Source: AC-32 sp963788215
GTDB taxonomy: Bacteria; Actinomycetota; Thermoleophilia; Gaiellales; Gaiellaceae
NCBI GenBank assembly: GCA_963788215.1
Contig: CAWBFX010000003.1
Location: 496,001-560,000 of the forward strand
Reading direction: 5' to 3'
Length of the DNA: 64,000 bases
In this document: in pieces, positions 50,578-59,752 of the stretch
Layout of the letters: each line of letters opens with the position of its first letter
Numbering within the stretch: position 1 is the first letter of the stretch
Position numbers and translations under genes: made by a program
The notes under the pieces: generated by a model
Database searches by the model: none
Told to the model about the DNA's origin: nothing
What the model saw: only the letters and a program-made list of their open reading frames with translations

Positions 50578-52392
50578 GTGGACCACCAGCTGCCGCCGCC
50601 ACGGCTTCTTGCCGTCGTAGCTCCGGTCTGTCTCGCCGGCCTCGCCGTCACGCTCGCCGGAGCCGTCTCGTTTGCGCTCTCGCAGCACAAGACGACGACG
50701 CTGATCGGCCTCGTCGCGCTCCTGGCCGCGTCAACCTTCGCGGACCGCTTCCCGGTCCCGGTCGAGGGCATCGACCCGGGGGTCTCGCTCTCGTTCGTCT
50801 TCGGCGTCGCGTCGATCGTCCTCTTCGGCTGGGCCGCCGGGGTGCTCGTCGTCGTTCTTCCGCCGACGATCACGCAGCTGCTCGAGCACCGCCCGCGCAT
50901 CCGCGTCGCCTACAACGCCTCGGTCCTCGCGCTGGCGGCGACCGCAGCCGGCTCACTGGTCGGGCCGCTCGCCGACCACGATGCAGCCAGCGGCGTTCTC
51001 GCGCGCATCGGCGTTGCCGCCTCGGCGCAGTACACCGTCAACCTCGTGCTGATCACCGCCGTGATCGCCGTGACGGCGCGCCGCTCGATCTTCGCGCTCG
51101 CCCGCAACAACGTCCGCAGGACGATCGTGCCGTTCTCGCTGATGGCCTCGGCGGCGCTGATGCTCGTCGTGCTCTGGCAGCGATCGCCGTTCCTGTCGGT
51201 CGCGCTCGTCGGGCCGCTGCTCGCGATTCAGCTCTACCAGCGCGCGATTGTCCGCGCGCTCCGCGCGATGCGCCTCGCCCTGACCGATCCGCTCACCGGG
51301 CTCGGCAACCACCGCCACTTCCACGAGCGCCTCGAGCGCGAGCTCGCGCAGGCCAACGAGCGCGGCCTGCCGCTGACGCTCTGCCTCGTCGACGTCGACG
51401 ACTTCAAGCGGATCAACGACCGCTTTGGCCACCCGGCCGGCGACCGCGTCCTCTCGGAGCTCGCCGCACGCCTCCGCCAGACCGGCGAGGCGTTCCGGCT
51501 CGGCGGAGACGAGTTTGCGCTGCTGCTCCCGGGCTACGACGAGAGCGCCGCGCTCACCGCCGCATACTCGGTCGTCGAACGCGTCGGGATGCTGACGCTC
51601 GACGACATCGGATCGGTCACCGTCAGCGCAGGCGTGGCGACATCGCCCCACCACGCGGCCGACCGGGACGAGCTCGTGCGGCTCTCCGACAGCGCGCTCT
51701 ACTGGGCGAAGGAGTACGGCAAGAACCGCGCCCGCGCCTACCGCCCCGACGTGATCGAGCTCGCGGAGCTGAAGCGCCTCGCGAGCGGCCCCGATCGCGC
51801 AGCACGCTTCCGAGCGGCAGCCAGCCTGGCCCGCGCGGTCGATGCTCGCAACGCCTACACGGGCAGTCACTCACAGCGCGTCGCAGAGCTCGCGGCCCGC
51901 GTCGCCCGCCGCATGGACCTCCCCGAGGACCAGGTCGAGCTCACCCGGCTCGCCGCGAGCCTCCACGACCTCGGCAAGCTCGCGATCCCGGAAGAGCTCC
52001 TGCGCAAGCCGGGCCCGTTGACGGAGCCTGAGCGGATGATCCTCGAACGCCACCCGCAGATCGGGTTCCGGATGCTCGAGAGCCTCGGCGTCGACACCGT
52101 CGCCGACTGGGTCCTGCACCACCACGAGCGCTGGGACGGCAGCGGTTACCCGGACGGTCTTCCGGGCGACCAGATCCCGCTCGGCGCCCGCATCATCTTC
52201 GTCGCCGACGCCTACGACGCAATGACGTCGGAATGCGTCTACCGGCGACGTGTATCTCCGCAAGAGGCCGTCGAGGAGCTCGAGCGCTGCGCGGGAACGC
52301 AGTTCGATCCCACGATCGTCAGCGCCTTCGCGGAGGAGCTCGCGCTCTCGGCCACGGCGGCCCTACCACCGGCCGCCGCTCTGGCCTCCTGA
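50578..52392 (+). CDS. Membrane protein with GGDEF and HD-GYP domains (c-di-GMP turnover)
   Basis: 604 residues. The N-terminus (about 1-215) has several membrane helices, a MASE-like sensor. A GGDEF domain (about 235-395) keeps the RLGGDEFALLL active site, so it can in principle make c-di-GMP. An HD-GYP domain (about 410-590) has SLHDLGKLAIPEELL and HHERWDGSGYPDGLPGDQIP, the phosphodiesterase signature. It can both make and degrade c-di-GMP. It overlaps no other gene; a hairpin follows the stop. Confidence 0.93.
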   Translation: MDHQLPPPRLLAVVAPVCLAGLAVTLAGAVSFALSQHKTTTLIGLVALLAASTFADRFPVPVEGIDPGVSLSFVFGVASIVLFGWAAGVLVVVLPPTITQLLEHRPRIRVAYNASVLALAATAAGSLVGPLADHDAASGVLARIGVAASAQYTVNLVLITAVIAVTARRSIFALARNNVRRTIVPFSLMASAALMLVVLWQRSPFLSVALVGPLLAIQLYQRAIVRALRAMRLALTDPLTGLGNHRHFHERLERELAQANERGLPLTLCLVDVDDFKRINDRFGHPAGDRVLSELAARLRQTGEAFRLGGDEFALLLPGYDESAALTAAYSVVERVGMLTLDDIGSVTVSAGVATSPHHAADRDELVRLSDSALYWAKEYGKNRARAYRPDVIELAELKRLASGPDRAARFRAAASLARAVDARNAYTGSHSQRVAELAARVARRMDLPEDQVELTRLAASLHDLGKLAIPEELLRKPGPLTEPERMILERHPQIGFRMLESLGVDTVADWVLHHHERWDGSGYPDGLPGDQIPLGARIIFVADAYDAMTSECVYRRRVSPQEAVEELERCAGTQFDPTIVSAFAEELALSATAALPPAAALAS

Positions 52393-52399
52393 GCGCGCC

Positions 52400-52427
52400 G
52401 GGGCGGGCTATGCGGCGAGCCCGCCCC
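52400..52427. terminator. Hairpin after the GGDEF/HD-GYP gene
   Basis: GGGGCGGGCT and AGCCCGCCCC form a perfect 10-bp stem with an 8-base loop, 8 bases after the stop, followed by an A run. A probable terminator without a T tract. Confidence 0.5.
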
Positions 52428-52447
52428 AAAAATCCCTGAGTAGCAGT

Positions 52448-52476
52448 TGTCACGCTTCCGGCACGGTTGCGTGACA
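52448..52476. promoter_or_regulatory. Inverted repeat upstream of a methyltransferase gene
   Basis: TGTCACGC and GCGTGACA are perfect 8-bp arms around a 13-bp spacer. It sits about 90 bp before the start at 52564 and looks like a regulator binding site. Confidence 0.45.
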
Positions 52477-52563
52477 GACACGTGCGTCTTTCCTCGATAC
52501 GATCGCCTCGGGGAGGAGGCCGGGTACGCCTGAACTAAGGGACCACGGGCGGCGAGCACGGTG

Positions 52564-53373
52564 ATGAGCGAGTTCTCGCGCGCATTGATCGAAAACTCAG
52601 GGTACGAGCGGGCCGGGTTTGCGGACCGCTACGACCGGTACCGGCCGCGCCCGCCGGGCTTTCTGCTCGAGCTGCTCGCTCGCTACGCGCGGGTCGAGAC
52701 GCCGGCCGTCGTGGTCGACCTCGGCTGCGGGACCGGCCTGTCCACGCGGGCCTGGTCCGGCCGCGCCGGGCGCGTCGTCGGTGTCGAGCCGAACCCCGCG
52801 ATGCTCGCGGCGGCCGAAGCCGCTCCCGGAGTCGAGTACGTGCAGGCCTTCGCGCATGCAACGGGCCTCCCCGAGTCCGAGGCCGACATCGTCACCTGCT
52901 CGCAGTCGCTGCACTGGATGGAACCCGGGCCGGTCTTCCGCGAGGCGGCGCGGCTGCTGCGGCCGGGCGGCGTGTTCGCGGCGTACGACTACGACTGGCC
53001 GCCGCTCGTCGACCCCGAGGTCGACCAGGCCTACGCGGCCTACCAGGAGCGGCGGCGGCTTGTCCGAGAGCAGCGGGGGATCCAGCGGGGCGGCGACCGC
53101 TGGGCGAAGGACGGCCACCTCGAGCGAATGCGCGAGAGCGGCTGCTTCGAGTGGTGCCGCGAAGTCGTGCTCCATTCCGTCGAGGACGGAGACGCGGAGC
53201 GCATCGGCGGATTCGCACGGAGCCTCGGGCTGCCGGTGGCGGCCGGCGACGACGACGAGCTCGAGCGCGATCTCGGGATCGGCGAGCTCGAGGCGGTCGC
53301 GCGCCGCGTCCTCGGCGACCAGACGGTGCCGTTCCTGTTCGGCTATCGCGTGCGGCTGGGAATCAAGAGCTAG
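52564..53373 (+). CDS. Class I SAM-dependent methyltransferase
   Basis: 269 residues. Motif I is VVVDLGCGTGLSTRAW, followed by VVGVEPNPAMLAAAE, and SQSLHWMEPGPVFREAARLL with the family motif region. The domain is UbiE/Smt-like. The substrate is unknown. A GTG three bases before the ATG is an alternative start. Its end overlaps the convergent gene by 4 bp. Confidence 0.88.
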   Translation: MSEFSRALIENSGYERAGFADRYDRYRPRPPGFLLELLARYARVETPAVVVDLGCGTGLSTRAWSGRAGRVVGVEPNPAMLAAAEAAPGVEYVQAFAHATGLPESEADIVTCSQSLHWMEPGPVFREAARLLRPGGVFAAYDYDWPPLVDPEVDQAYAAYQERRRLVREQRGIQRGGDRWAKDGHLERMRESGCFEWCREVVLHSVEDGDAERIGGFARSLGLPVAAGDDDELERDLGIGELEAVARRVLGDQTVPFLFGYRVRLGIKS

Positions 53374-53978
53374 AAGTCCGCCAGCTCCCAGAACGGCCGC
53401 GTCAACGCGTCGGGCGAGCCGGTCCGGAGGACGAGCCACTCGTGCACGTCGCCTTCGGCGCCCTCGTCCTCGACGGTCCAGCCGAGATTCGCGACGCAGA
53501 AGTCGACGGCCCGGCGGACTCCGGGGAGCTGCGCGTCATCGGCGAAGACGATCCCGCCCTCCTCCAGCAGCCGCCCGGCGTAGACGAGGTCGAGAAAGAC
53601 GCCTTCGAAGCGGTGGTTCCCGTCGAGGAAGGCGAGGTCGAAGCGCCTCCCCTCCGCCAGCAAGCGCGGGAAGACGAGCTGCGACTCCTCCTCGTAGAAC
53701 TCCACGAGCTCGCGCACCCCCGCCTCCTCGAGCGTCCGCAGGCCGACGCCGTCGTAGCGCGTGCGCTGCTGCGCCAGGCTCTGGAACTGGAAGGGATCCG
53801 TCGCGAGGTGCGCGCCGCCGCCGTTCTCGATCAGCCCCTCGCAGATGAAGAGGGTCGAGACGGCGTAGCCGAGACCGGCCTCGAGCGTCCTGAGCGCGCC
53901 AGAGCGCACCACCCAGTCGCGCAGCGCAGCGCCCTCCTCCGGCCCGATCGCGACCGGCGCGACCCCGCTCGCGAGCAC
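53370..53978 (-). CDS. Class I SAM methyltransferase (Methyltransf_24-like)
   Basis: 202 residues from GTG. TLEAGLGYAVSTLFICEGL is the SAM-binding region, followed by HLATDPFQFQS and RFDLAFLDGNHRFEGVFLDL, a signature of the O-methyltransferase-like Methyltransf_24 group. It lies 35 bp after the carboxyltransferase gene on the same strand and may be co-transcribed. The substrate is unknown. Confidence 0.8.
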   Translation of the reverse strand: MLASGVAPVAIGPEEGAALRDWVVRSGALRTLEAGLGYAVSTLFICEGLIENGGGAHLATDPFQFQSLAQQRTRYDGVGLRTLEEAGVRELVEFYEEESQLVFPRLLAEGRRFDLAFLDGNHRFEGVFLDLVYAGRLLEEGGIVFADDAQLPGVRRAVDFCVANLGWTVEDEGAEGDVHEWLVLRTGSPDALTRPFWELADF

Positions 53979-54013
53979 CCGCTCTCTGACGGCGCGAACT
54001 TGCTCGGAGCCGC

Positions 54014-55579
54014 TCAGAGGGGGATGTTCCCGTGCTTGCGCGGCGGGCGGCGCTCGCGCTTCGTCAGCGCGGTCTCGAGCGCGTCCGCGAGCACGGGTCG
54101 CGTGCGCCGCGGCTCGATCACGTCGTCGACGTAGCCGCGCTCGGCGGCGACATACGGGTTCGCGAAGCGCTCGCGGTAGTCGTCGATCAGCTCGGCGCGC
54201 CTGGCCTCGGGGTCATCGGACTCCTCGAGCTCGCGGCGGAAGACGATGTTGACCGCGCCCTCGGGGCCCATCACGGCGACCTCGGCGGTCGGCCATGCGA
54301 AGTTGAAGTCGGCGCGAATGTGCTTCGAGCTCATGACGTCGTACGCGCCGCCGTACGCCTTGCGCGTGATGACGGCGAGCTTCGGCACGGTCGCCTCCGC
54401 GTAGGCGTAGAGGAGCTTGGCGCCGTGGCGGATGATCCCGCCCCACTCCTGCGCGGTCCCCGGCAGGAAGCCCGGCACGTCGACGAAGGTGACGAGTGGG
54501 ATGTTGAAGGCGTCGCAGGTGCGGACGAAGCGCGCGCCCTTGGCCGAGGAGTCGATGTCGAGCACGCCTGCGAGCGTCCGCGGCTGGTTGCCCACGACGC
54601 CGATCGAGTGGCCGTTCAGGCGGGCGAACCCGCAGACGAGGTTCTCGGCCCAGCGCTCGTGCACCTCGAGGAACTCGCCGTCGTCGACCACGCGGCGGAT
54701 GACGTCCTTCATGTCGTAGGGCTTGGCCGGGTCGTCGGGGATGAGCGTGTCGAGGTCTGGGTCCTCCCGCCCGGGCGGATCGGCCGGCTCGGAGTGCGGC
54801 GGGGGATCGACGTTGTTCTGCGGCAGGAACGAGAGCAGGTAGCGCGCGTCCTCGAGGCAGGCCTCCTCGTCGGGCGAGATGAACTGCGCGACGCCGGACT
54901 TCGCCGCATGCGTCGCCGCGCCGCCGAGCTCCTCGAAGCTCACCTCCTCGCCCGTGACGGTCTTCACCACGTCGGGGCCGGTGATGAACATGTACGAGCT
55001 GCCCTCGACCATCAGCACGAAGTCGGTGATCGCGGGCGAGTAGACGGCGCCACCCGCGCACGGCCCCATGATCAGGCTGAGCTGCGGGATCACGCCCGAG
55101 CACTGGACGTTACGCCAGAAGATCTCCGCATAGCCCGCGAGGGAGACGACGCCCTCCTGGATCCGCGCGCCGCCCGAGTCGTTGATCCCGATCAGCGGGC
55201 AGCCGTACTTCGCCGCCAGGTCCATCACCTTGCAGATCTTCTCGGCGAAGACCTCCGAGAGGCTCCCGCCGAAGACGGTGAAGTCCTGCGAGAAGACGCA
55301 GACGCGCCGGCCGAAGATCGTCCCGTAGCCGGTGACGACGGCGTCGCCGTACGGCCGCCGCTCGCGCATGCCGAACTCGGCCTCGCGATGGCGGACGTAC
55401 CGGTCGAGCTCGACGAACGAGCCCGGGTCGAGCAGCTTCTCGGCGCGCTCACGGGCGAGCAGCTTTCCCTCGGAGCGCTGGCGCTCGACTGCCTTCTCGC
55501 TGCCCGCGTGGCGCGCTGCCTCCCGCAGCTGCTCGAGCCGCGCGAGCTTGGCCTCGGTCGACTCCATCTCGGTGGACAC
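54014..55579 (-). CDS. Acyl-CoA carboxylase carboxyltransferase (beta) subunit
   Basis: 521 residues. N-terminal half: VELDRYVRHREAEFGMRERR, VFSQDFTVFGGSLSEVFAEK, and GINDSGGARIQEGV. C-terminal half: GVLDIDSSAKGARFVRTCDA, TFVDVPGFLPGTAQEWGGII, and AYGGAYDVMSSKHI. This is the AccD/PccB family (acetyl- or propionyl-CoA). A GTG at 55577-55579 and an in-frame ATG at 55567 are both possible starts. Partner: BC-BCCP gene at 46683. Confidence 0.94.
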   Translation of the reverse strand: MSTEMESTEAKLARLEQLREAARHAGSEKAVERQRSEGKLLARERAEKLLDPGSFVELDRYVRHREAEFGMRERRPYGDAVVTGYGTIFGRRVCVFSQDFTVFGGSLSEVFAEKICKVMDLAAKYGCPLIGINDSGGARIQEGVVSLAGYAEIFWRNVQCSGVIPQLSLIMGPCAGGAVYSPAITDFVLMVEGSSYMFITGPDVVKTVTGEEVSFEELGGAATHAAKSGVAQFISPDEEACLEDARYLLSFLPQNNVDPPPHSEPADPPGREDPDLDTLIPDDPAKPYDMKDVIRRVVDDGEFLEVHERWAENLVCGFARLNGHSIGVVGNQPRTLAGVLDIDSSAKGARFVRTCDAFNIPLVTFVDVPGFLPGTAQEWGGIIRHGAKLLYAYAEATVPKLAVITRKAYGGAYDVMSSKHIRADFNFAWPTAEVAVMGPEGAVNIVFRRELEESDDPEARRAELIDDYRERFANPYVAAERGYVDDVIEPRRTRPVLADALETALTKRERRPPRKHGNIPL

Positions 55580-55641
55580 GTGCCGAGCGTACTGAATCGG
55601 CTCACTCCATAGAGGGAAGCGCAGGCTGCCGCGATCGGCCG

Positions 55642-57018
55642 ATGGTTTTGTCAGGCACTGCGGCCATGCGGCATTACGTCGACCTACCCCGGCGGCTTCC
55701 ATCAGCGCGCTCGATCGCGCGAACTCGTTCGCGTGCTCTGCCGATCCTGTTGGCGCTCCCCCTCGTGGCGATCCTCTGGGTCACGATCGGGCTGCCGATC
55801 ATCTCCACCGCGACGACCGCGAGCGTGAGCGACCGCCGCGCGCGCGACGTCGTCTTCCAGGGCGGCTTCGGAGGCCGCGGCAGCGCTCACTACGACTCGA
55901 CCGCCGAGACCATCTCCGTCTCGACCTTCCTGCCCTCCGTCCTTCGCGCCGTCGGGATCAACCCGGACGGCACGCCGGTCGTCCAGCCGCAGCCGGCCCG
56001 GCCGCGCAAGCACGCCCACGAGGCGAAGCCGAACCCGTTCGACATCGGCATCACGCCGGCGATCTTGCCGGGCGGGACGCCGCCGCCTCCGCCTGCGCCC
56101 GCGCCTCCCCCACCGCCCCCCGGTCCAGCGCCGACTCCTTCCCCACCGCCACCGCCTGCTCCGGCGCCTCCGCCACCGGGGCCTCCACCACCTCCACCCC
56201 CACCTCCACCTCCACCTCCACCTCCACCTCCACCTCCACCTCCACCTCCACCTCCACCTCCACCTCCACCTCCACCTCCACCTCCGCCTCCGCCACCGCC
56301 TCCTCCTCCGCCACCGCCTCCTCCTCCGCCACCGCCGCCACCTCCACCTCCGCCTCCGCCTCCACCTCCGCCTCCGCCACCGCCTCCTCCTCCGCCACCG
56401 CCGCCACCTCCGCCACCGCCGCCACCTCCGCCTCCGCCACCGCCTCCTCCGCCTCCTCCGCCGCCACCGCCTCCTCCGCCGCCTCCTCCACCGCCTCCGC
56501 CACCGCCACCACCGCCTCCGCCTCCGCCTCCTCCTCCTCCGCCGCCTCCTCCTCCGCCGCCTCCGCCTCCACCGCCACCGCCTCCGCCCACGCCGGGTGA
56601 CGTGCAGGCGACGGACGGCGGCGGCACGGTCGGCCTGGCCGAGACGAACGACGTCGTGACGCTCACGTATGCCGGGACGGTCGATCCAGCCCTGATCCTC
56701 TTGGGCTGGAATGGCTCGGCGGTCGGCGTCACCGTCCGAATCGCCGGCAACGGCCCGAACGACGCCCTCACGGTTCACGACGCCTCAGATGACTCCACGC
56801 TCACGGCCCTCGGGACGGTCGACCTGGGCGGCAACTACGCCAACAGCACCTCGATGGACTTCACCGGCTCCCAGATGACGCTGAGCGGAAACACCGTCAC
56901 GATCGTCCTCGGCACGCTCGTCGGCAATCCCCACCGGGACACCACCGCGAAGGCGATGACGTGGACGACGCCCCAGGGCGCGGTGACCGAGTCGGGCCCC
57001 CTGGACGCCGATTTCTAG
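55642..57018 (+). CDS. Membrane-anchored protein with an extreme polyproline segment
   Basis: 458 residues. One membrane helix near the N-terminus (ALPILLALPLVAILWVTIGL). A short spacer contains PRKHAHEAKPNPFDIGITPA, followed by about 170 residues of almost pure proline (residues about 146-317) and a 140-residue C-terminal domain (VTLTYAGTVDPALILLGWNG, LTVHDASDDSTLTAL, SMDFTGSQMTLSGNTVTIVL). The polyproline would form a stiff stalk, placing the domain away from the membrane. The C-terminal family is not recognised. Confidence 0.8.
   Translation: MVLSGTAAMRHYVDLPRRLPSARSIARTRSRALPILLALPLVAILWVTIGLPIISTATTASVSDRRARDVVFQGGFGGRGSAHYDSTAETISVSTFLPSVLRAVGINPDGTPVVQPQPARPRKHAHEAKPNPFDIGITPAILPGGTPPPPPAPAPPPPPPGPAPTPSPPPPPAPAPPPPGPPPPPPPPPPPPPPPPPPPPPPPPPPPPPPPPPPPPPPPPPPPPPPPPPPPPPPPPPPPPPPPPPPPPPPPPPPPPPPPPPPPPPPPPPPPPPPPPPPPPPPPPPPPPPPPPPPPPPPPPPPPPPPPPPPPPPPPPTPGDVQATDGGGTVGLAETNDVVTLTYAGTVDPALILLGWNGSAVGVTVRIAGNGPNDALTVHDASDDSTLTALGTVDLGGNYANSTSMDFTGSQMTLSGNTVTIVLGTLVGNPHRDTTAKAMTWTTPQGAVTESGPLDADF
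56201..56285 (+). repeat. Hexanucleotide tandem repeat (CACCTC)n
   Basis: About 14 tandem copies of the same 6-bp unit, coding for proline only. It lies inside a longer proline-coding tract of mixed CCN codons. Tandem repeats are prone to length changes, so the copy number may vary between strains or be unreliable in the assembly. Confidence 0.9.
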
Positions 57019-57078
57019 GCGGTAGGTCGCCCCCGGTCGAGGTTCAAGGCCATTGGGCGGCAAGCCGATAACTCGTTC

Positions 57079-58488
57079 ATGAGCTCTGCGGCTTCAGCGG
57101 CAACCCCTGCCAGCGAACGCACTGCGGCGTCACCTCGCAAGCCGCAGTCCGGCCTCTCCCGCCGGTCGGCCCTGCAGCTGCTCGCGGGCCTGCTCGTCGT
57201 CGCCGGAATCCCCGTCATCGCGACGGTGCGGATCCTCGACGCGAACGCTCTCCGTAACCAGAAAGCGCACGCCGACGCGGCGCTGAGCGTCGAGCTCCAG
57301 GCAGCGGGCGACGAGCTCCGCGGCATCTCCGACGACGCCTCGACTCGAGCGGCCGACTTTGCCGGCACGTTCGAGCTCCAGCGCGCGATGCTGACCGGCA
57401 ACCGCGCCGAGATCGCCCGCCTCGCGCGCAGGCAGAAGGGGATTCTCGTGATCTATGTCGGCGGCCGGCGAGTCGCGGGCCAGCTCCCGCGCCTCGCGAT
57501 CACGCGCGCGACCTCGATCGCACTGACCCGCAAGCCTGTCGGACGCGTCGTCACCGCGATCCCGCTCGACCAGCTCCTGCTCAGGCGGCTGCTCAGAGCG
57601 GCGGGTCCGGCCCACGGCGACCGCCTGCTGTTCGTGCGCGGAGGGAGGATCGTCGGGTCAGGCGAGCGGATCCACCTCGCGGGGAACACCGTCAAGCTCA
57701 GCGGCAAGAGCTATCGGGCCCAGCTGGGACCGCTTCCGAACGCGGGACGGACGAAGCTCCTCGCGCTCCGGCCGTCCTCGGTCATCACGGCTTCGGTCCG
57801 GCCCTACCAGCAGCGCGTCCTCTATGCCGCGCTCGGCTCCTTCGCGCTGCTCGTGCTCGTGGGGCTCCTGTTCGGCGGGCCGATCCTGCGCTCCCTCGGA
57901 GACTTCCGCCGCGTGGCTTCGCAGGCGGCAACCGACTCGCTGACCGGGCTCGCCAACCGCTGGACGTTCGACGAAGAGCTCGCGCTCGAGTGGCGGCGCG
58001 CCGAGCGTGTCGGCGACCCGCTCGCGCTGATCCTGCTGGACATCGACGACTTCAAGTCCGTCAACGACGGCTACGGCCATCAGGCCGGCGACGAGATCCT
58101 CCGCCGCGTGGGCCAGGTGCTCGCCGGCGGCGTCCGCCACGTCGACCTGGCTGCGCGCTACGGCGGCGAGGAGTTCGGCGTGATCGTCCCCGAGACGGAT
58201 CTCGACGGCGCCGTCGAGCTGGCCGAGCGGCTGCGCACGGCACTCGAGGCGGAACAGGTCGAGCTCCAGGACGGGACCAAGCTGTCCGTCACCGCAAGTT
58301 TCGGTGCGGCCGTGAAGGGCGACCTGCCGGGCGGCGAGAACCTCGTCGCCGCGGCCGACGAAGCGCTCTACCGGGCCAAGCGCGCCGGCAAGAACCGGGT
58401 GGCGCCTTCGCCGGCGCGAGAGCCGGCCGCCAAAGCTCTACGCCAGACCGAGCGACGGCGCCGCCCGGGATCCCCTAAAGCGCCGTAG
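57079..58488 (+). CDS. Membrane GGDEF protein (diguanylate cyclase)
   Basis: 469 residues. A membrane helix (LQLLAGLLVVAGIPVIATV), an extracytoplasmic sensor part (about 52-245), a second helix (LYAALGSFALLVLVGLLFGG), and a GGDEF domain with the active site RYGGEEFGVIV (around residue 360), preceded by LILLDIDDFKSVNDGYGHQ. The catalytic residues are intact. The ligand sensed is unknown. Confidence 0.92.
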   Translation: MSSAASAATPASERTAASPRKPQSGLSRRSALQLLAGLLVVAGIPVIATVRILDANALRNQKAHADAALSVELQAAGDELRGISDDASTRAADFAGTFELQRAMLTGNRAEIARLARRQKGILVIYVGGRRVAGQLPRLAITRATSIALTRKPVGRVVTAIPLDQLLLRRLLRAAGPAHGDRLLFVRGGRIVGSGERIHLAGNTVKLSGKSYRAQLGPLPNAGRTKLLALRPSSVITASVRPYQQRVLYAALGSFALLVLVGLLFGGPILRSLGDFRRVASQAATDSLTGLANRWTFDEELALEWRRAERVGDPLALILLDIDDFKSVNDGYGHQAGDEILRRVGQVLAGGVRHVDLAARYGGEEFGVIVPETDLDGAVELAERLRTALEAEQVELQDGTKLSVTASFGAAVKGDLPGGENLVAAADEALYRAKRAGKNRVAPSPAREPAAKALRQTERRRRPGSPKAP

Positions 58489-58509
58489 ACCCCGCGCTAC
58501 GGTTCCGTC

Positions 58510-59286
58510 GTGACCGACCGGCACCGGCTGCGGGAGACCTTCGAGGAGGTACCGGAGCTGTACGACCGGGCGCGGCCGTCGTACCCGGCAGAGCTCTTCG
58601 ACGATCTCACCACGCTCGCCGGCCTCTCCGCAGGCGACCGGATCCTCGAGCTCGGGCCGGGCACGGGCAAGGCCACGGTCCAGCTGGCCGAGCGCGGCTT
58701 CCGCGTCATGGGCGTCGAGCTCGGCGAGGGCCTTGCGACGGTCGCGCGGCGCAAGCTGGCCGCGTTTCCGGAGGTCGAGATCGTGAACGTGCCTTTCGAG
58801 CGCTGGGAGACCGACGAGAGCTTCGACGCGGTGACCGCGTTCACTGCGTTCCACTGGCTCGATCCCGAGGTGCGCTACGAGAAGTCCGCCGAGATCCTCC
58901 GTGACGGCGGCGCGCTGGCGGTCGTCGACACCAAGCACGTCCTGCGCGAGGGCGGCGACCCGTTCTGGGTGGAGGTCCAGGACGATTACGACGCGGTCGC
59001 TCCGAGCCCGGAAAACCGCCCGCCGCCGCCACCGGACGAGGTTCCGGACCTGACCGAGGAGGTCGCGGCGAGCGGACACTTCCGCAACGTCGCTGTCCGC
59101 CGGTACCTCTGGGATGCGCCCTACGGCGCGGACGAGTACATCGCCGTGCTCGACACGTACTCCGGCCATCGCTCGATGGTCGACGACGAGCGCACCGAGC
59201 TCTACCGCCGTATCCGCGAGCGAATCGGCGAGCGCACGGTCACGAAGACGTATCTGTTCACGATGAACGTGGCGGCCCGCCTCTAG
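58510..59286 (+). CDS. Class I SAM-dependent methyltransferase
   Basis: 258 residues from GTG. Motif I is ILELGPGTGKATVQLAERG, followed by VMGVELGEGLATVARRKL and FDAVTAFTAFHWLDPEV. The N-terminus (YDRARPSYPAELFDDL) is typical of a family of small-molecule methyltransferases. The substrate is unknown. It follows the GGDEF gene by 21 bp. Confidence 0.9.
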   Translation: MTDRHRLRETFEEVPELYDRARPSYPAELFDDLTTLAGLSAGDRILELGPGTGKATVQLAERGFRVMGVELGEGLATVARRKLAAFPEVEIVNVPFERWETDESFDAVTAFTAFHWLDPEVRYEKSAEILRDGGALAVVDTKHVLREGGDPFWVEVQDDYDAVAPSPENRPPPPPDEVPDLTEEVAASGHFRNVAVRRYLWDAPYGADEYIAVLDTYSGHRSMVDDERTELYRRIRERIGERTVTKTYLFTMNVAARL

Positions 59287-59296
59287 AGTCTCCGCC

Positions 59297-59752
59297 GTGC
59301 GCGTCACCGCCAAGGTCGACTACGCCGTCCGCGCTGCCGTCGAGCTCGCGGCGGCCGGCGACGGCCCGGTCAAGGGCGAGCGAATCGCGGAGGCGCAGCA
59401 CATCCCGCTCAAGTTCCTCGAGAACATCCTGCTCGAGCTCAAGCACGCGGGCCTCGTCCAGAGCCAGCGCGGCGCGGAGGGCGGCTACTGGCTCGCCAAG
59501 CCGCCGGCCGAGATCGCGCTCGCCGAGGTGATCCGCGCGGTCGAGGGGCCGATCGCGAACGTGCGCGGCGAGCGGCCGGAGCAGGTCGAGTACGCAGGCG
59601 CGGCGGAGCAGCTACGCGAGGTCTGGATCGCCGTGCGCGCAAACCTGCGCGCGGTGCTCGAGCGCGTCACGGTCGCGGATGTCGCGGCCGGCCGCCTGCC
59701 GGAAGAGGTCGCGCGGATCGCCTCGGACCCCGAGGCCTGGCAGCCGCACTAG
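59297..59752 (+). CDS. Rrf2-family regulator without cysteines
   Basis: 151 residues from GTG. VTAKVDYAVRAAVELAAAG, HIPLKFLENILLELKHAGLV and GGYWLAKPPAEI make up the Rrf2 winged helix. No cysteine occurs anywhere, so it cannot carry an Fe-S cluster like IscR; it is closer in type to CymR, which controls cysteine metabolism. Its end overlaps the convergent sulfate-transporter ATPase gene by 4 bp, which supports a sulfur role by context. Confidence 0.85.
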   Translation: MRVTAKVDYAVRAAVELAAAGDGPVKGERIAEAQHIPLKFLENILLELKHAGLVQSQRGAEGGYWLAKPPAEIALAEVIRAVEGPIANVRGERPEQVEYAGAAEQLREVWIAVRANLRAVLERVTVADVAAGRLPEEVARIASDPEAWQPH

